Source of the DNA: an uncultured Roseobacter sp.
Lineage (GTDB): Bacteria > Pseudomonadota > Alphaproteobacteria > Rhodobacterales > Rhodobacteraceae
Direction: 5' to 3'
Assembly (NCBI RefSeq): GCF_947499265.1
Contig: NZ_CANMNK010000004.1
Coordinates: 434,001-498,000, forward strand
DNA: 64,000 nucleotides
The translations under genes and the position numbers were made by a program. Of this stretch, positions 16,818 through 25,066 are shown in pieces. Under the pieces are notes generated by a model. It was not told the DNA's origin and made no database searches. It saw nothing but the letters and a program-made list of their open reading frames with translations. Within the stretch, counting starts at the first letter, position 1, and each line of letters begins with the position of its first letter.

Positions 16818-16838
16818 TGTTTAGACTTTTGTTTAGAC
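16818..16838 (+). repeat. Direct repeats between integrase and tRNA-Cys
   Basis: TGTTTAGAC occurs twice, at 16818-16826 and 16830-16838, 12 bp apart and therefore about one helical turn. The position, 50-70 bp from the attachment site, is where integrase arm-type or accessory-protein sites are expected. Confidence 0.45.
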
Positions 16839-16885
16839 GCGATTTCAAACCGAAGCGAAAAAACCGCTAAGTACTTGAATTTAAA

Positions 16886-16959
16886 TGGAGGCGAGTACCG
16901 GAATCGAACCGGTGTACACGGATTTGCAATCCGCTGCGTCACCACTCCGCCAACTCGCC
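16886..16959 (-). tRNA. tRNA-Cys (anticodon GCA)
   Basis: A 74-nt cloverleaf on the minus strand, including an encoded CCA (16886-16888). The acceptor stem pairs GGCGAGT (16953-16959) with ACTCGCC (16890-16896). The anticodon loop reads ATTGCAAAT, giving GCA for cysteine, and the T arm contains GGTTCGATTCC. The 3' end faces the integrase gene, which makes it the probable chromosomal attachment site. The tRNA remains complete at this junction. Confidence 0.95.
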
Positions 16960-17105
16960 TCGGATGGTGTGCCGAAACTGCTATCCGATTAGGCTGGGTG
17001 CTGCAAGTGCCACAGATTGGCAAAATGCCACGTATCGGCGTTGCCGCAGGTCCGTGAATGTGGCACATCTAAAAAGAAGACAACTGAACGGATGAGTTTA
17101 GCCGC

Positions 17106-17759
17106 ATGATCGATTTTGCCACACGCCGCACGATGATGGTTGATACGCAGGTCAGACCGTCTGACGTGACCAAGTTTCCCATTATCGATGCAATGCTGAC
17201 TGTGCAGCGAGAGAATTTTGTACCAGCCGCGCAGCGTGAAGCCGCCTATATGGGTGAAAACCTCAATCTGGGGGATGGCCGCGTGGTGCTGGAACCGCGT
17301 ACTCTGGCAAAAATGCTCGATGCGCTCGATATTTCGAATGATGAGCTGGTGATCGATGTCGGCTCTGCAATGGGGTATTCCTCTGCGGTCATTGCGCATA
17401 TGGCGGAAGCGGTTGTGGCTGTCGAAGAAGATAGCAGCATGGCGGCAGAAGCGCAGGAGGCTTTGGCGGAAGCAGGCATCGACAATGTGATCCAGCATGT
17501 CGCCCCGCTGCACGAAGGGGCCAGCCAGCATGGGCCTTATGATGTCATGATCGTGCAGGGCGGCGTGCAGCAACTGCCCGCAAGCCTTCAGGATCAGATC
17601 AAGGATGGCGGCCGGGTCGCCTGTCTCTTCATGGAGGGTGCGTTGGGTGAGGTGCGCATCGGCTACAAGCGCGGCGACAGCATCTCCTGGCGCATGGCCT
17701 TCAACGCAGGCGCGCCAGTGCTCCATGGATTTGCAAAAGCAGCGGTTTTTGAGTTTTAA
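17106..17759 (+). CDS. pcm: Protein-L-isoaspartate O-methyltransferase
   Basis: A 217-residue SAM-dependent methyltransferase of the PCMT family, which repairs L-isoaspartyl residues in aged proteins. The early motif VDTQVRPSDVT, the SAM motif DVGSAMGYSSAVIA near 80-93, and IVQGGVQQLP near 142 are present. The usual GTGSGY glycine motif is changed to GSAMGY, a form common in the Rhodobacterales copy. It lies 50 bp before tolC, in the common alphaproteobacterial order pcm-tolC-popZ-like. Confidence 0.85.
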   Translation: MIDFATRRTMMVDTQVRPSDVTKFPIIDAMLTVQRENFVPAAQREAAYMGENLNLGDGRVVLEPRTLAKMLDALDISNDELVIDVGSAMGYSSAVIAHMAEAVVAVEEDSSMAAEAQEALAEAGIDNVIQHVAPLHEGASQHGPYDVMIVQGGVQQLPASLQDQIKDGGRVACLFMEGALGEVRIGYKRGDSISWRMAFNAGAPVLHGFAKAAVFEF

Positions 17760-17808
17760 AAATAGACAGAACCCATATTCGGGTCAGAGCAGAAAGAGGC
17801 ATACCAGA

Positions 17809-19251
17809 ATGATCCAATTGAGAAAAGAGGGTGGTTTCAAAGCGCTATGTCGCGGTGCCTTGATCTCGGCGGGTGTGATCGTGGGTATCATGGGGCAGAG
17901 TGCGCAGGCTGAAACGCTCGCTGATGCCCTGGTTGGCGCTTATGAAACAAGCGGGTTACTGGATCAGAACCGCGCGCTTCTGCGTGCTGCAGATGAAGAT
18001 GTTGCCACAGCGATTGCCGCGCTGCGCCCGATCCTGACCTACAGTGCCAGTCTTGAACGCGATTTCGGCGACCGACAGACGCGGCAACTGAGTGGATTGC
18101 GGACCACCACGAGCCTGGAAAGCACAACCGCGGCGATCGGGATTTCAGCGTCACTGCTGCTCTACGACAGCGGTGCGACGAAACTTGGCGCTGAGGCTGC
18201 AAAGGAAACCGTGCTGGCCACACGCCAACAGCTGATCAGCATTGAGCAGACCGTGCTGCTGCGGGCGGTTCAAGCCTATCTCAACGTGGTGGCGTTCAGA
18301 GAATTTGTAGAATTGCGGCAAAACAACCTGCGCTTGCTGACCCAGGAATTGCGTGCCGCACAGGACCGTTTCGAAGTGGGTGAAGTCACCCGCACAGATG
18401 TGGCCCAGGCGGAATCAAGCCTTGCCGAAGCACGCAGCGGATTGGCAACGGCACAAGGCGATCTGGTCGAAGCCGTTGAAGAATATCGCAGCGTGGTCGG
18501 GCGCACACCGGGCCAATTATCGCCGCCGCCCTCCTTGCCGCAACTGGACAGTAATGTCGAAAATGCACGCGCGCTGGCTGTACAAAACCACCCTGATTTG
18601 CGCAACGCACAGCATCTGGTTGCGGTGGCAGAGCTGAATATCATGCGGGCCAAGGCCGCACTTAGCCCCACGCTGTCTGCGACAGGGTCGCTCGATGCGA
18701 GCGAAGATCTGGGAACGATCAATGACACCCGATCGGGCACCGTTGGTATTACGCTGAGTGGCCCGATTTACCGAGGCGGCGCTTTGTCCGCAGCCATCCG
18801 CTCCGCCATGGCGTCGCGTGACGCACAACGTGGCAATCTGTTGGACGTGCGCAAGACCGTTTCGCAGAACGTGGGATCGGCCTATGCCGCCCTGTCGGCG
18901 CAACGCGCCAGCCTGCAAGCGAGCGAAGAGCGTATTCGGGCCGCCCGGATCGCTTTTGAGGGGGTGCGCGAAGAGGCGACCCTGGGTGCACGGACCACAT
19001 TGGATGTGCTTGATGCAGAGCAGGAATTGCTGGATGCGGAAACCTCGCGCATCTCTGCCCAAGCCAGCCTTTACGTCGCGGCTTATGCGGTTTTGCAATC
19101 CACCGGGCGGCTGACAGCCAAGGATTTGTCGCTGAATGTGCAGCTTTATGACCCCAGTGCCTATTACGATTTGGTCAAGGACGCTCCCGTGCCATCCTCG
19201 GCCCAGGGGCAGAAGCTGGATCGGGTTTTGAGAGCGCTGCAAAAAAACTGA
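17809..19251 (+). CDS. tolC: TolC-family outer-membrane efflux protein
   Basis: A 480-residue outer-membrane channel of type I secretion and tripartite efflux systems. ATG 17809 gives a signal peptide (about 1-37, ending SAQA). Two OEP repeats cover about 40-250 and 260-460, with long coiled-coil helices (LTQELRAAQDRFEVGEVTRTDVAQAE and a matching EGVREEATLGARTTLDVLDAEQELL in the second half). No inner-membrane pump or adaptor is adjacent, as is usual for this locus, so it probably serves several systems. Confidence 0.9.
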   Translation: MIQLRKEGGFKALCRGALISAGVIVGIMGQSAQAETLADALVGAYETSGLLDQNRALLRAADEDVATAIAALRPILTYSASLERDFGDRQTRQLSGLRTTTSLESTTAAIGISASLLLYDSGATKLGAEAAKETVLATRQQLISIEQTVLLRAVQAYLNVVAFREFVELRQNNLRLLTQELRAAQDRFEVGEVTRTDVAQAESSLAEARSGLATAQGDLVEAVEEYRSVVGRTPGQLSPPPSLPQLDSNVENARALAVQNHPDLRNAQHLVAVAELNIMRAKAALSPTLSATGSLDASEDLGTINDTRSGTVGITLSGPIYRGGALSAAIRSAMASRDAQRGNLLDVRKTVSQNVGSAYAALSAQRASLQASEERIRAARIAFEGVREEATLGARTTLDVLDAEQELLDAETSRISAQASLYVAAYAVLQSTGRLTAKDLSLNVQLYDPSAYYDLVKDAPVPSSAQGQKLDRVLRALQKN

Positions 19252-19321
19252 CATCTTTCACGACCCATTGTGAAAATTTCACCGGACGGGTAAGATTGTT
19301 GCGGGTAAGAGTGGTGTGAAG

Positions 19322-20104
19322 ATGTCAAAACCGGTTTCAAATTCTGATGTAGAAGACGTCCTGTCGTCCATCCGGCGATTGGTGAGCGATAACAAGGCAC
19401 AAGCTGGTACGGATGCGGGTTTGGACCGAACGGATCGGCTTGTTTTGTCGCCGCAGCATCGCGTTGAGGACCTTGGTGTTTTGCGGTTGCGCCCTGAGGA
19501 TGCGGTGGACGCAAAGCAGGGCCTGCAAGACGATTCTACTCCTGAAACACCGCCGGTAGACGACGCCACAGCTGAGGATGAAACGACCCCTCCGCAGGAT
19601 ACTGAAGCGGCAGAAGATGCAACGACTAAAGATCCCTTTGTGTCTCTGAATGATGAAGCTTTCGAAGCGCCGGAAGGCGATGAGGCACCACATGATGCAG
19701 CGCAGGTGTTCGGCGTGAACGAGTTGACAGCCAAGATCGCTGCGCTGGAAACAGCTATTGCCAAGACCTCGGACCAATGGGAGCCCGATGGGGCGGGCCG
19801 TGACGCCTATGCGGGCACGCAATCCAAGACCATGACCTGGCAGGATAGCGTTGACTTGGATGCCAAAGGCACGCCGCTGCCGCCGGAGACCGGCGAGAGT
19901 GACAAAACCGCCGATGCAGCAAAGCCTCTGTCTGACGTGCCGGTCGAGGAACAACTGCTGGACGAAGATGCGCTGCGGGACCTTGTGGCCGAGATCGTGC
20001 GTTCTGAGCTTCAGGGCGCCTTGGGGGAGCGGATCACCCGCAATGTGCGCAAGTTGGTGCGCCGAGAAATCCACCGCGCGCTAGCGGCGCAGGATCTACA
20101 ATAG
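19322..20104 (+). CDS. PopZ-like (DUF2497-type) protein
   Basis: A 260-residue protein with the layout of the polar organising protein PopZ: a short N-terminal helix SDVEDVLSSIRRLVSDN (compare the MEEILASIRRIISD motif of PopZ), a long acidic, Pro-rich, low-complexity middle, and C-terminal helices (LRDLVAEIVRSELQGALG, then ITRNVRKLVRREIHRAL). Its place after tolC also matches the common popZ locus, where valS normally follows. Identity to PopZ is low and the assignment rests on layout and gene order. In other alphaproteobacteria PopZ forms a polar matrix that holds the ParB/origin complex. Start ATG 19322 or GTG 19316. Confidence 0.6.
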   Translation: MSKPVSNSDVEDVLSSIRRLVSDNKAQAGTDAGLDRTDRLVLSPQHRVEDLGVLRLRPEDAVDAKQGLQDDSTPETPPVDDATAEDETTPPQDTEAAEDATTKDPFVSLNDEAFEAPEGDEAPHDAAQVFGVNELTAKIAALETAIAKTSDQWEPDGAGRDAYAGTQSKTMTWQDSVDLDAKGTPLPPETGESDKTADAAKPLSDVPVEEQLLDEDALRDLVAEIVRSELQGALGERITRNVRKLVRREIHRALAAQDLQ

Positions 20105-20129
20105 TCGCCCGCTTAGACCCAATTTGGGG

Positions 20130-21593
20130 TCAGAAACGGGGCGTTTCGGCCAGATCTAAAAGCAGATCAAGATCGAGATGCGTTTCAAGATGGTCCGCCA
20201 AGCTGTCGAGGGTGTCTTCGACCGTCTGGTCATAGGCCACTTGTGCCGCCTGATCATAGTGCGCCAGCCAGGCCGCGCGGAAAGCGTCCGAGCTGAACAG
20301 CCCGTGCAAATAGCATCCCTGAACCAGACCGTTGGGTGAAACCGCCCCTTGCGGACCATTGTTCAGATCCAGCCAGGCGTGATCACAATCCGGCCCTGTG
20401 GTGTGACCCATGTGAATTTCATATCCTGACAAAGGCGCACCGCTGGCAAGATGTGTCCCTTGGCTGAGGCTGAGCGTCTTGCGGGGTTGCAGAACGGTAT
20501 CGACATCCAGATGCCCCAAGCCCTGCGCTAGACCCGGCGTTCCCTCCAACCCATCGGGGTCCGAGATGGTATTCCCCAATATCTGATACCCGCCGCAAAG
20601 CCCCAGCACATGGCCGCCGCGCCTGATGTGCGCGGCGATATCGACGTCCCACCCTTCATGGCGCAGCGCTGCGAGGTCGGCCAGCGTCGCCTTGCTCCCG
20701 ATCAACAGGACAATATCGGCATCGGCGGGCAGGGGGGTGCCCGCAGGTATGATTGTCAGGTCCACATTCGGTTCTGCCGCCAGCGGGTCCAGATCATCGA
20801 AATTGGAAATGCGCGGCAGGTGCGGCACCACGATCCTGAGACCATCACCCTTTGCCCGGGCGCGCGCAGGCAGATCGGCGACGTCTTCGGCGGGCAGTTT
20901 ATGGGCCTGTGCAAACCATGGGATCACGCCGAGGCAAGGCCAACCGGTGCGCCTGCAGGTATCGTCACGCCCCTCATCAAAAAGGCGCACGTCGCCTCTG
21001 AATTTGTTGATTGCAAAGGCTTTTATCAAAACCTTGTCAGCATCGTCCAACACGGCTTGGGTTCCCACGATCTGTGCAATCACGCCGCCACGGTCGATGT
21101 CCCCCATCAGGACAACCGGGACATCTGTGGCCCGCGCAAAGCCCATATTGGCAATATCACGGGCGCGCAGGTTCGTCTCCGCCGGGCTGCCCGCGCCCTC
21201 AATTAGCACCAGGTGACAGCCTTCAGCGAGCCGCGCAAAGCTCTCGAGCACGAAGGGCATCAGCTTGTCCTTGGCGGCGCCAAAATCGCGCGCCTCCTGT
21301 TCGCCAAAGACCTGACCCTGCACGATGATCTGCGCGCCTGTGTTGGTCTGCGGTTTGAGCAGGACCGGGTTCATGTCGGTATGAGGTGCCACACCTGCCG
21401 CGCGGGCTTGCAGGGCCTGCGCCCGCCCAATCTCACCGCCATCGACGGTCACGGCGGCGTTGTTGGACATGTTTTGCGGCTTGAACGGACGCACCGTCAG
21501 GCCGCGCCGCGTATAGGCCCGCGCGAGGCCAGCCACGATCATGGATTTGCCGACATTACTGCCCGTGCCCTGGATCATAATTGCGCGTGTCAT
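20130..21593 (-). CDS. cobQ: Cobyric acid synthase
   Basis: A 487-residue amidotransferase that amidates adenosylcobyrinic acid a,c-diamide to cobyric acid in vitamin B12 synthesis. The N-terminal dethiobiotin-synthetase-like ATP domain starts [18 protein letters not shown] and has KPQNMSNNA; the glutaminase domain has [10 protein letters not shown] near 335-344 with the nucleophile Cys, and the HMGHTTG segment near 400. Length fits the family. No other cob genes are next to it. It is divergent from the membrane protein at 21658. Confidence 0.95.
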   Translation of the reverse strand: MTRAIMIQGTGSNVGKSMIVAGLARAYTRRGLTVRPFKPQNMSNNAAVTVDGGEIGRAQALQARAAGVAPHTDMNPVLLKPQTNTGAQIIVQGQVFGEQEARDFGAAKDKLMPFVLESFARLAEGCHLVLIEGAGSPAETNLRARDIANMGFARATDVPVVLMGDIDRGGVIAQIVGTQAVLDDADKVLIKAFAINKFRGDVRLFDEGRDDTCRRTGWPCLGVIPWFAQAHKLPAEDVADLPARARAKGDGLRIVVPHLPRISNFDDLDPLAAEPNVDLTIIPAGTPLPADADIVLLIGSKATLADLAALRHEGWDVDIAAHIRRGGHVLGLCGGYQILGNTISDPDGLEGTPGLAQGLGHLDVDTVLQPRKTLSLSQGTHLASGAPLSGYEIHMGHTTGPDCDHAWLDLNNGPQGAVSPNGLVQGCYLHGLFSSDAFRAAWLAHYDQAAQVAYDQTVEDTLDSLADHLETHLDLDLLLDLAETPRF

Positions 21594-21657
21594 GGGCTCA
21601 GCCTCTTTCCGTTTGTCGCAACGTGACGCATGATTGCGCGGAGGAAAAGGAGCAAAG

Positions 21658-22236
21658 ATGAATACGCCTGCGCATTTGTTGATCGGTGCAGCGCTCTTCG
21701 GGCGAAACGGGCAAAAGAGCGTTGTCTGGGCCGCGTTTGCGGGGGCGCTCTTGCCCGATCTGTCACTTTATCTGCTGGCGGGGACAGCGCTCTATGTGGT
21801 CGGAATCCCGCCGTATATCGTCTTCAATGAGCTGTATTTCTCCGATACCTGGCAAACAATCTTTGCGATCGACAATTCATTTGTCATCTGGGGCCTGCTT
21901 TTTGGGATCGCCTGTTGGCGCCGAACGCCCTGGGCCATTGCGCTCACAGGTGCCGCTCTGTTGCATCTGTGTTTCGACTTTCCACTGCACCACGATGATG
22001 GGCGTGCCCACTTCTGGCCGTTCACCAATTGGGTGTTCGAAAGCCCGGTCAGCTACTGGGACCGCGATCATGGCGCGATGTGGTTTGCCCCTCTGGGAGC
22101 TTTTTGCGCCTGTGTCGCGGCCATCTCAATGTGGCGGCGCAGGCTCGGCTGGGCAATGACCGGCATCGTCGCGATCTTGCTGGGTGCAGAGCTTTGGGTG
22201 GTCAGCCAGTGGATGTTCTTTTTCACGGACAGCTGA
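21658..22236 (+). CDS. Membrane-bound putative metal-dependent hydrolase
   Basis: A 192-residue membrane protein of the YdjM/DUF457-like type. It opens [15 protein letters not shown], has GALLPDLS near 36-43, and [22 protein letters not shown] near 104-125; the conserved His and Asp residues are the putative metal ligands. Four to five hydrophobic segments. ATG 21658 follows AAAAGGAG. The reaction catalysed by this family is not established. It is divergent from cobQ with about 65 bp between the starts. Confidence 0.7.
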   Translation: MNTPAHLLIGAALFGRNGQKSVVWAAFAGALLPDLSLYLLAGTALYVVGIPPYIVFNELYFSDTWQTIFAIDNSFVIWGLLFGIACWRRTPWAIALTGAALLHLCFDFPLHHDDGRAHFWPFTNWVFESPVSYWDRDHGAMWFAPLGAFCACVAAISMWRRRLGWAMTGIVAILLGAELWVVSQWMFFFTDS

Positions 22237-22241
22237 AAACA

Positions 22242-22273
22242 CAAAAGCGCGCCCAGCTTCGGGCGCACTTTTG
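22242..22273. terminator. Bidirectional terminator
   Basis: AAAAGCGC..CCC / GGG..GC.CTTTT: a short GC stem flanked by A and T runs, between the convergent ends of the membrane protein gene and the DUF6280-like gene. Confidence 0.65.
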
Positions 22274-22293
22274 TGATAGGTTTCAGGAGTTTA

Positions 22294-22614
22294 TTAAGCC
22301 GCTTCGGCTTGCTGCGCCGCGTTGCGCCGCTCGGATTCTTCGCGCGACAGTGCAACAGAGGTCCGTACCCCTTTGCCCACGAAGTCCATCAAACCAGACA
22401 CAACCCGCTCATTGGGGTCAATGCCTGCACAGCTCAACACTTCACGCCCGTCGCGCGAACGCGCCCAGCGTGCTATTTGTTCTGGACCATTGCCATATTT
22501 CTTGTCGTCCGCGATGGCGTCGTCCAATGCAGCCAGTACCACGGCTGCAAAAAGTTTACGTGCACGATTGCCTTGCTCGTTATTGAAGGCTGTGCCGTCA
22601 ACGAAATCTTTCAT
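22294..22614 (-). CDS. DUF6280-like small protein
   Basis: A 106-residue soluble protein ([20 protein letters not shown] at the start, then [37 protein letters not shown] and [12 protein letters not shown]). I recognise it as a small protein highly conserved in Rhodobacteraceae and usually filed as DUF6280; function unknown. AAGGACGACGAG before the ATG supports the start. It is divergent from efp with a 221-bp spacer containing two perfect palindromes. Confidence 0.65.
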   Translation of the reverse strand: MKDFVDGTAFNNEQGNRARKLFAAVVLAALDDAIADDKKYGNGPEQIARWARSRDGREVLSCAGIDPNERVVSGLMDFVGKGVRTSVALSREESERRNAAQQAEAA

Positions 22615-22735
22615 CTCGTCGTCCTTTCCATTATTCTTGCTCTTGTCTTTCCGGCGTGACGCTCCTTATGGCGCGTTTCATGCGATTCGGATACCCCGTA
22701 ATTGCATGGCATGTATGCATTTGGCGCATAGCATT

Positions 22736-22760
22736 CTGCAGCTGCAGCACGATATATCGT
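22736..22760. promoter_or_regulatory. Two adjacent perfect 12-bp palindromes
   Basis: CTGCAGCTGCAG at 22736-22747 and ACGATATATCGT at 22749-22760, one base apart, in the middle of the divergent efp / DUF6280-like spacer. They are candidates for dimeric regulator sites. Confidence 0.4.
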
Positions 22761-22835
22761 TGTCTTGTCACCACCCATCCTCCCAGATATAGGGTGCGTC
22801 AACATTTCATCAACCTTTTGCCATGGTCTGGTCAT

Positions 22836-23399
22836 ATGCCTAAAATTAACGGAAACGAGATCCGCCCCGGGAATGTACTGGAGCATAATGGTGGCCTTTG
22901 GGCAGCTGTAAAAGTCGATCATGTGAAACCCGGCAAGGGCGGTGCGTTTGCTCAGGTGGAACTGCGCAACCTGCGCAATGGTTCCAAATTGAATGAACGG
23001 TTCCGCAGTGCCGATAAGGTGGAGCGGGTGCGTCTGGAGCAGAAAGACCAGCAGTTCCTTTATGAAGACGCGGGCATGCTGGTCGTCATGGATACGCAGA
23101 CCTACGAACAGGTGCAGCTGCCTGCCGACCTTTTGGGAGAGCGCCGCCCGTTTTTGCAGGACGGCATGACCATCGTGGTCGAATTCTATGAAGACGAAGC
23201 GCTGAACGCGACCTTGCCGCAAAAAGTGACGTGCAAGATCGTCGAGACGGAACCTGTTGTGAAGGGTCAGACGGCGGCCAACTCTTTCAAGCCCGCGGTT
23301 CTGGAAAATGGCGTCAAAGTTATGGTGCCCCCCTTTGTCGGACAGGACGAGGATATCATCGTCAACACCGAAACGATGGAATACTCAGAACGCGCCTGA
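22836..23399 (+). CDS. efp: Translation elongation factor P
   Basis: A 187-residue EF-P, which relieves ribosome stalling at polyproline. The KOW-like domain I contains KPGKGGAF with Lys34 at the tip of the modification loop; the OB domains II and III follow and the protein ends [15 protein letters not shown] 22836 gives exactly the family length although the frame is open upstream. Lys34 could be beta-lysylated, but the modification genes epmA and epmB are not in the window. Confidence 0.95.
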   Translation: MPKINGNEIRPGNVLEHNGGLWAAVKVDHVKPGKGGAFAQVELRNLRNGSKLNERFRSADKVERVRLEQKDQQFLYEDAGMLVVMDTQTYEQVQLPADLLGERRPFLQDGMTIVVEFYEDEALNATLPQKVTCKIVETEPVVKGQTAANSFKPAVLENGVKVMVPPFVGQDEDIIVNTETMEYSERA

Positions 23400-23421
23400 G
23401 CGCGAAAACCTGAGAGGGGGC

Positions 23422-23454
23422 AAGCCCCGCGGTACCAACCGGCGGGGCTTTTTC
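23422..23454. terminator. Terminator of efp
   Basis: Stem AAGCCCCGC / GCGGGGCTT (9 bp) followed by TTTTT, 25 bp after the efp stop. It reaches the last base pairs of the convergent ygfZ gene. Confidence 0.85.
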
Positions 23455-24193
23455 AGGCGTCGGCGCGTGTGACCGTGGCATCCCCGGCCTGCATTTCTCC
23501 CTTTGCGCGGTCAAACCGCAAATAGGCGATGCCGCTGTCTTTGGTATGGCTGAGCAGGGTGCCGGCCACCTTGCCCGCGGAGAGGATATCGCTCCCGGTT
23601 TCGGCCTCGCCGGAAATCGAGACCTTTGCCAGACCTTTGCGCAATTCGGTTTTGTGCTTCATGCGGGCGGTCACCTCCTGACCGACATAACATCCCTTGC
23701 GGAAATCGACCCCGGACAGCCGCTCAAACCCCACTTCTAGAATGAAGGTATCGGGTGTCAGCTCGACGCCCGTCTCGGGGATCAGATGCGCGACCCTGAG
23801 TGCTGTCCAATCCGTCGTGTCATCGGCCTGCGCCACTGTGCGGTAGGCCCGCCATCCCAAAGCATCATGGCGCGGATCGGCATACCCGTCTTCAGGCACG
23901 GCCCCCAACCCACGATGCAGATGCAGGTCAGCCTGCGCAATGGTCACATCGGCACGCAGTTTGTACATGTTCAGACGCTGAGTCACTGCATCGCCCAGGC
24001 TGTCATCCATATCCAGCAGGATGCCATCTGGCGCGGGCGCCAGGAAAAAGTCGGCAATGTATTTCCCCTGCGGTGTCAGAATCGCCGCGTAGACGAGGCC
24101 GTCATCGATGCGATTGATGTCATTGGTGATTAGCCCTTGCAGGAATTCGCGAACATCTGAGCCCGACAGGTGCAAAATGCGACGTTTGGTCAT
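23453..24193 (-). CDS. ygfZ: Folate-binding YgfZ/GcvT-domain protein
   Basis: A 246-residue tetrahydrofolate-binding protein of the YgfZ/IBA57 family, which helps maintain iron-sulfur enzymes. The family signature KGCYVGQEVTARMKHK is near 178-193, with the conserved Cys. The N-terminal segment LSGSDVREFLQGLITND is also typical. ATG 24193 was chosen because MTKRRILHLSG is the normal family start. It is divergent from the glycosyltransferase gene. Confidence 0.88.
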   Translation of the reverse strand: MTKRRILHLSGSDVREFLQGLITNDINRIDDGLVYAAILTPQGKYIADFFLAPAPDGILLDMDDSLGDAVTQRLNMYKLRADVTIAQADLHLHRGLGAVPEDGYADPRHDALGWRAYRTVAQADDTTDWTALRVAHLIPETGVELTPDTFILEVGFERLSGVDFRKGCYVGQEVTARMKHKTELRKGLAKVSISGEAETGSDILSAGKVAGTLLSHTKDSGIAYLRFDRAKGEMQAGDATVTRADA

Positions 24194-24261
24194 GGGGGGG
24201 TCCTCTTTTGGCCTTACATGACATATAGAAGTTTCGCCGCGAAGAAGAAGAGGCATAACCT

Positions 24262-24936
24262 ATGCGTGCACCGATATCGGTGATCATTCCAACACTCAAC
24301 GCCGAGGCGCATCTCGGCGACTGTCTGACCGCGCTGATGCCGGGGGTCGAAGCCGGTTTGATCCGCGAGTTGATTGTATCAGATGGTGGGTCCGACGACG
24401 CAACCGTGGCGATTGCCAAGGCCTGGGGCGCAGAGATCGTGACCGGTGCGGCGTCGCGCGGCGGGCAGTTGTCGCGCGGCTGTGCAAAGGCCAAGGGCGC
24501 GTGGCTGCTGGTATTGCATGCGGATACGGTTTTGCGCCCGGGCTGGGTTGGCCCGGCGATCCTGCATTTGGACACGCATAATGCCGGTTGGTTCCGTTTG
24601 GCCTTTGCCAAGGGCGGGTGCGCGGGCGCTCTGGTGGCGGCCTGGGCCAATCTGCGCAGTCGTTTCGGCCTGCCCTATGGGGATCAGGGGCTGTTGCTTC
24701 CGCGGGCGCTTTATGCGGATGTGGGTGGATATCCGGACCAGCCCCTGATGGAGGACGTGGCAATCGCCCGCGCGCTCAAGGGGCGTTTGGCACCCATCGA
24801 TGGTGTGGCGGAGACATGTGCGGCCCGCCATCGCAGTCAGGGATGGGTGCGGCGTGGCGCACGCAACCTATGGACCCTTCTGCGTTATTTTGCCGGGGCA
24901 TCCCCGCAGCACCTGGCCGAAAGCTATCGCCGCTGA
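24262..24936 (+). CDS. Family 2 glycosyltransferase (TIGR04283 type)
   Basis: A 224-residue GT-A fold glycosyltransferase without membrane segments: SVIIPTLNAEAHLGDCLTAL at the start, SDGGSDDATVAIA near 40, HADT near 82 (the DXD-equivalent), and PYGDQGLLLPRALYADVGGYPD near 138-159 with LMEDVAIARALK. This short form corresponds to the group often encoded with a partner of the TIGR04282 type, which is absent here. The acceptor is unknown. AGAAGAGG precedes the start. Confidence 0.8.
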   Translation: MRAPISVIIPTLNAEAHLGDCLTALMPGVEAGLIRELIVSDGGSDDATVAIAKAWGAEIVTGAASRGGQLSRGCAKAKGAWLLVLHADTVLRPGWVGPAILHLDTHNAGWFRLAFAKGGCAGALVAAWANLRSRFGLPYGDQGLLLPRALYADVGGYPDQPLMEDVAIARALKGRLAPIDGVAETCAARHRSQGWVRRGARNLWTLLRYFAGASPQHLAESYRR

Positions 24937-25066
24937 TCTCTCAGATCTCTTACCTTCATTTCCTCAGACGTCGGTTCCCGGCTTTCACCTCCGCGGGGTT
25001 GGAACGCTGCGATTGACCGCGCCGTAAAGCAGGCTAGTGTTGCGCCATATCAAAAGGACAGCCTCT

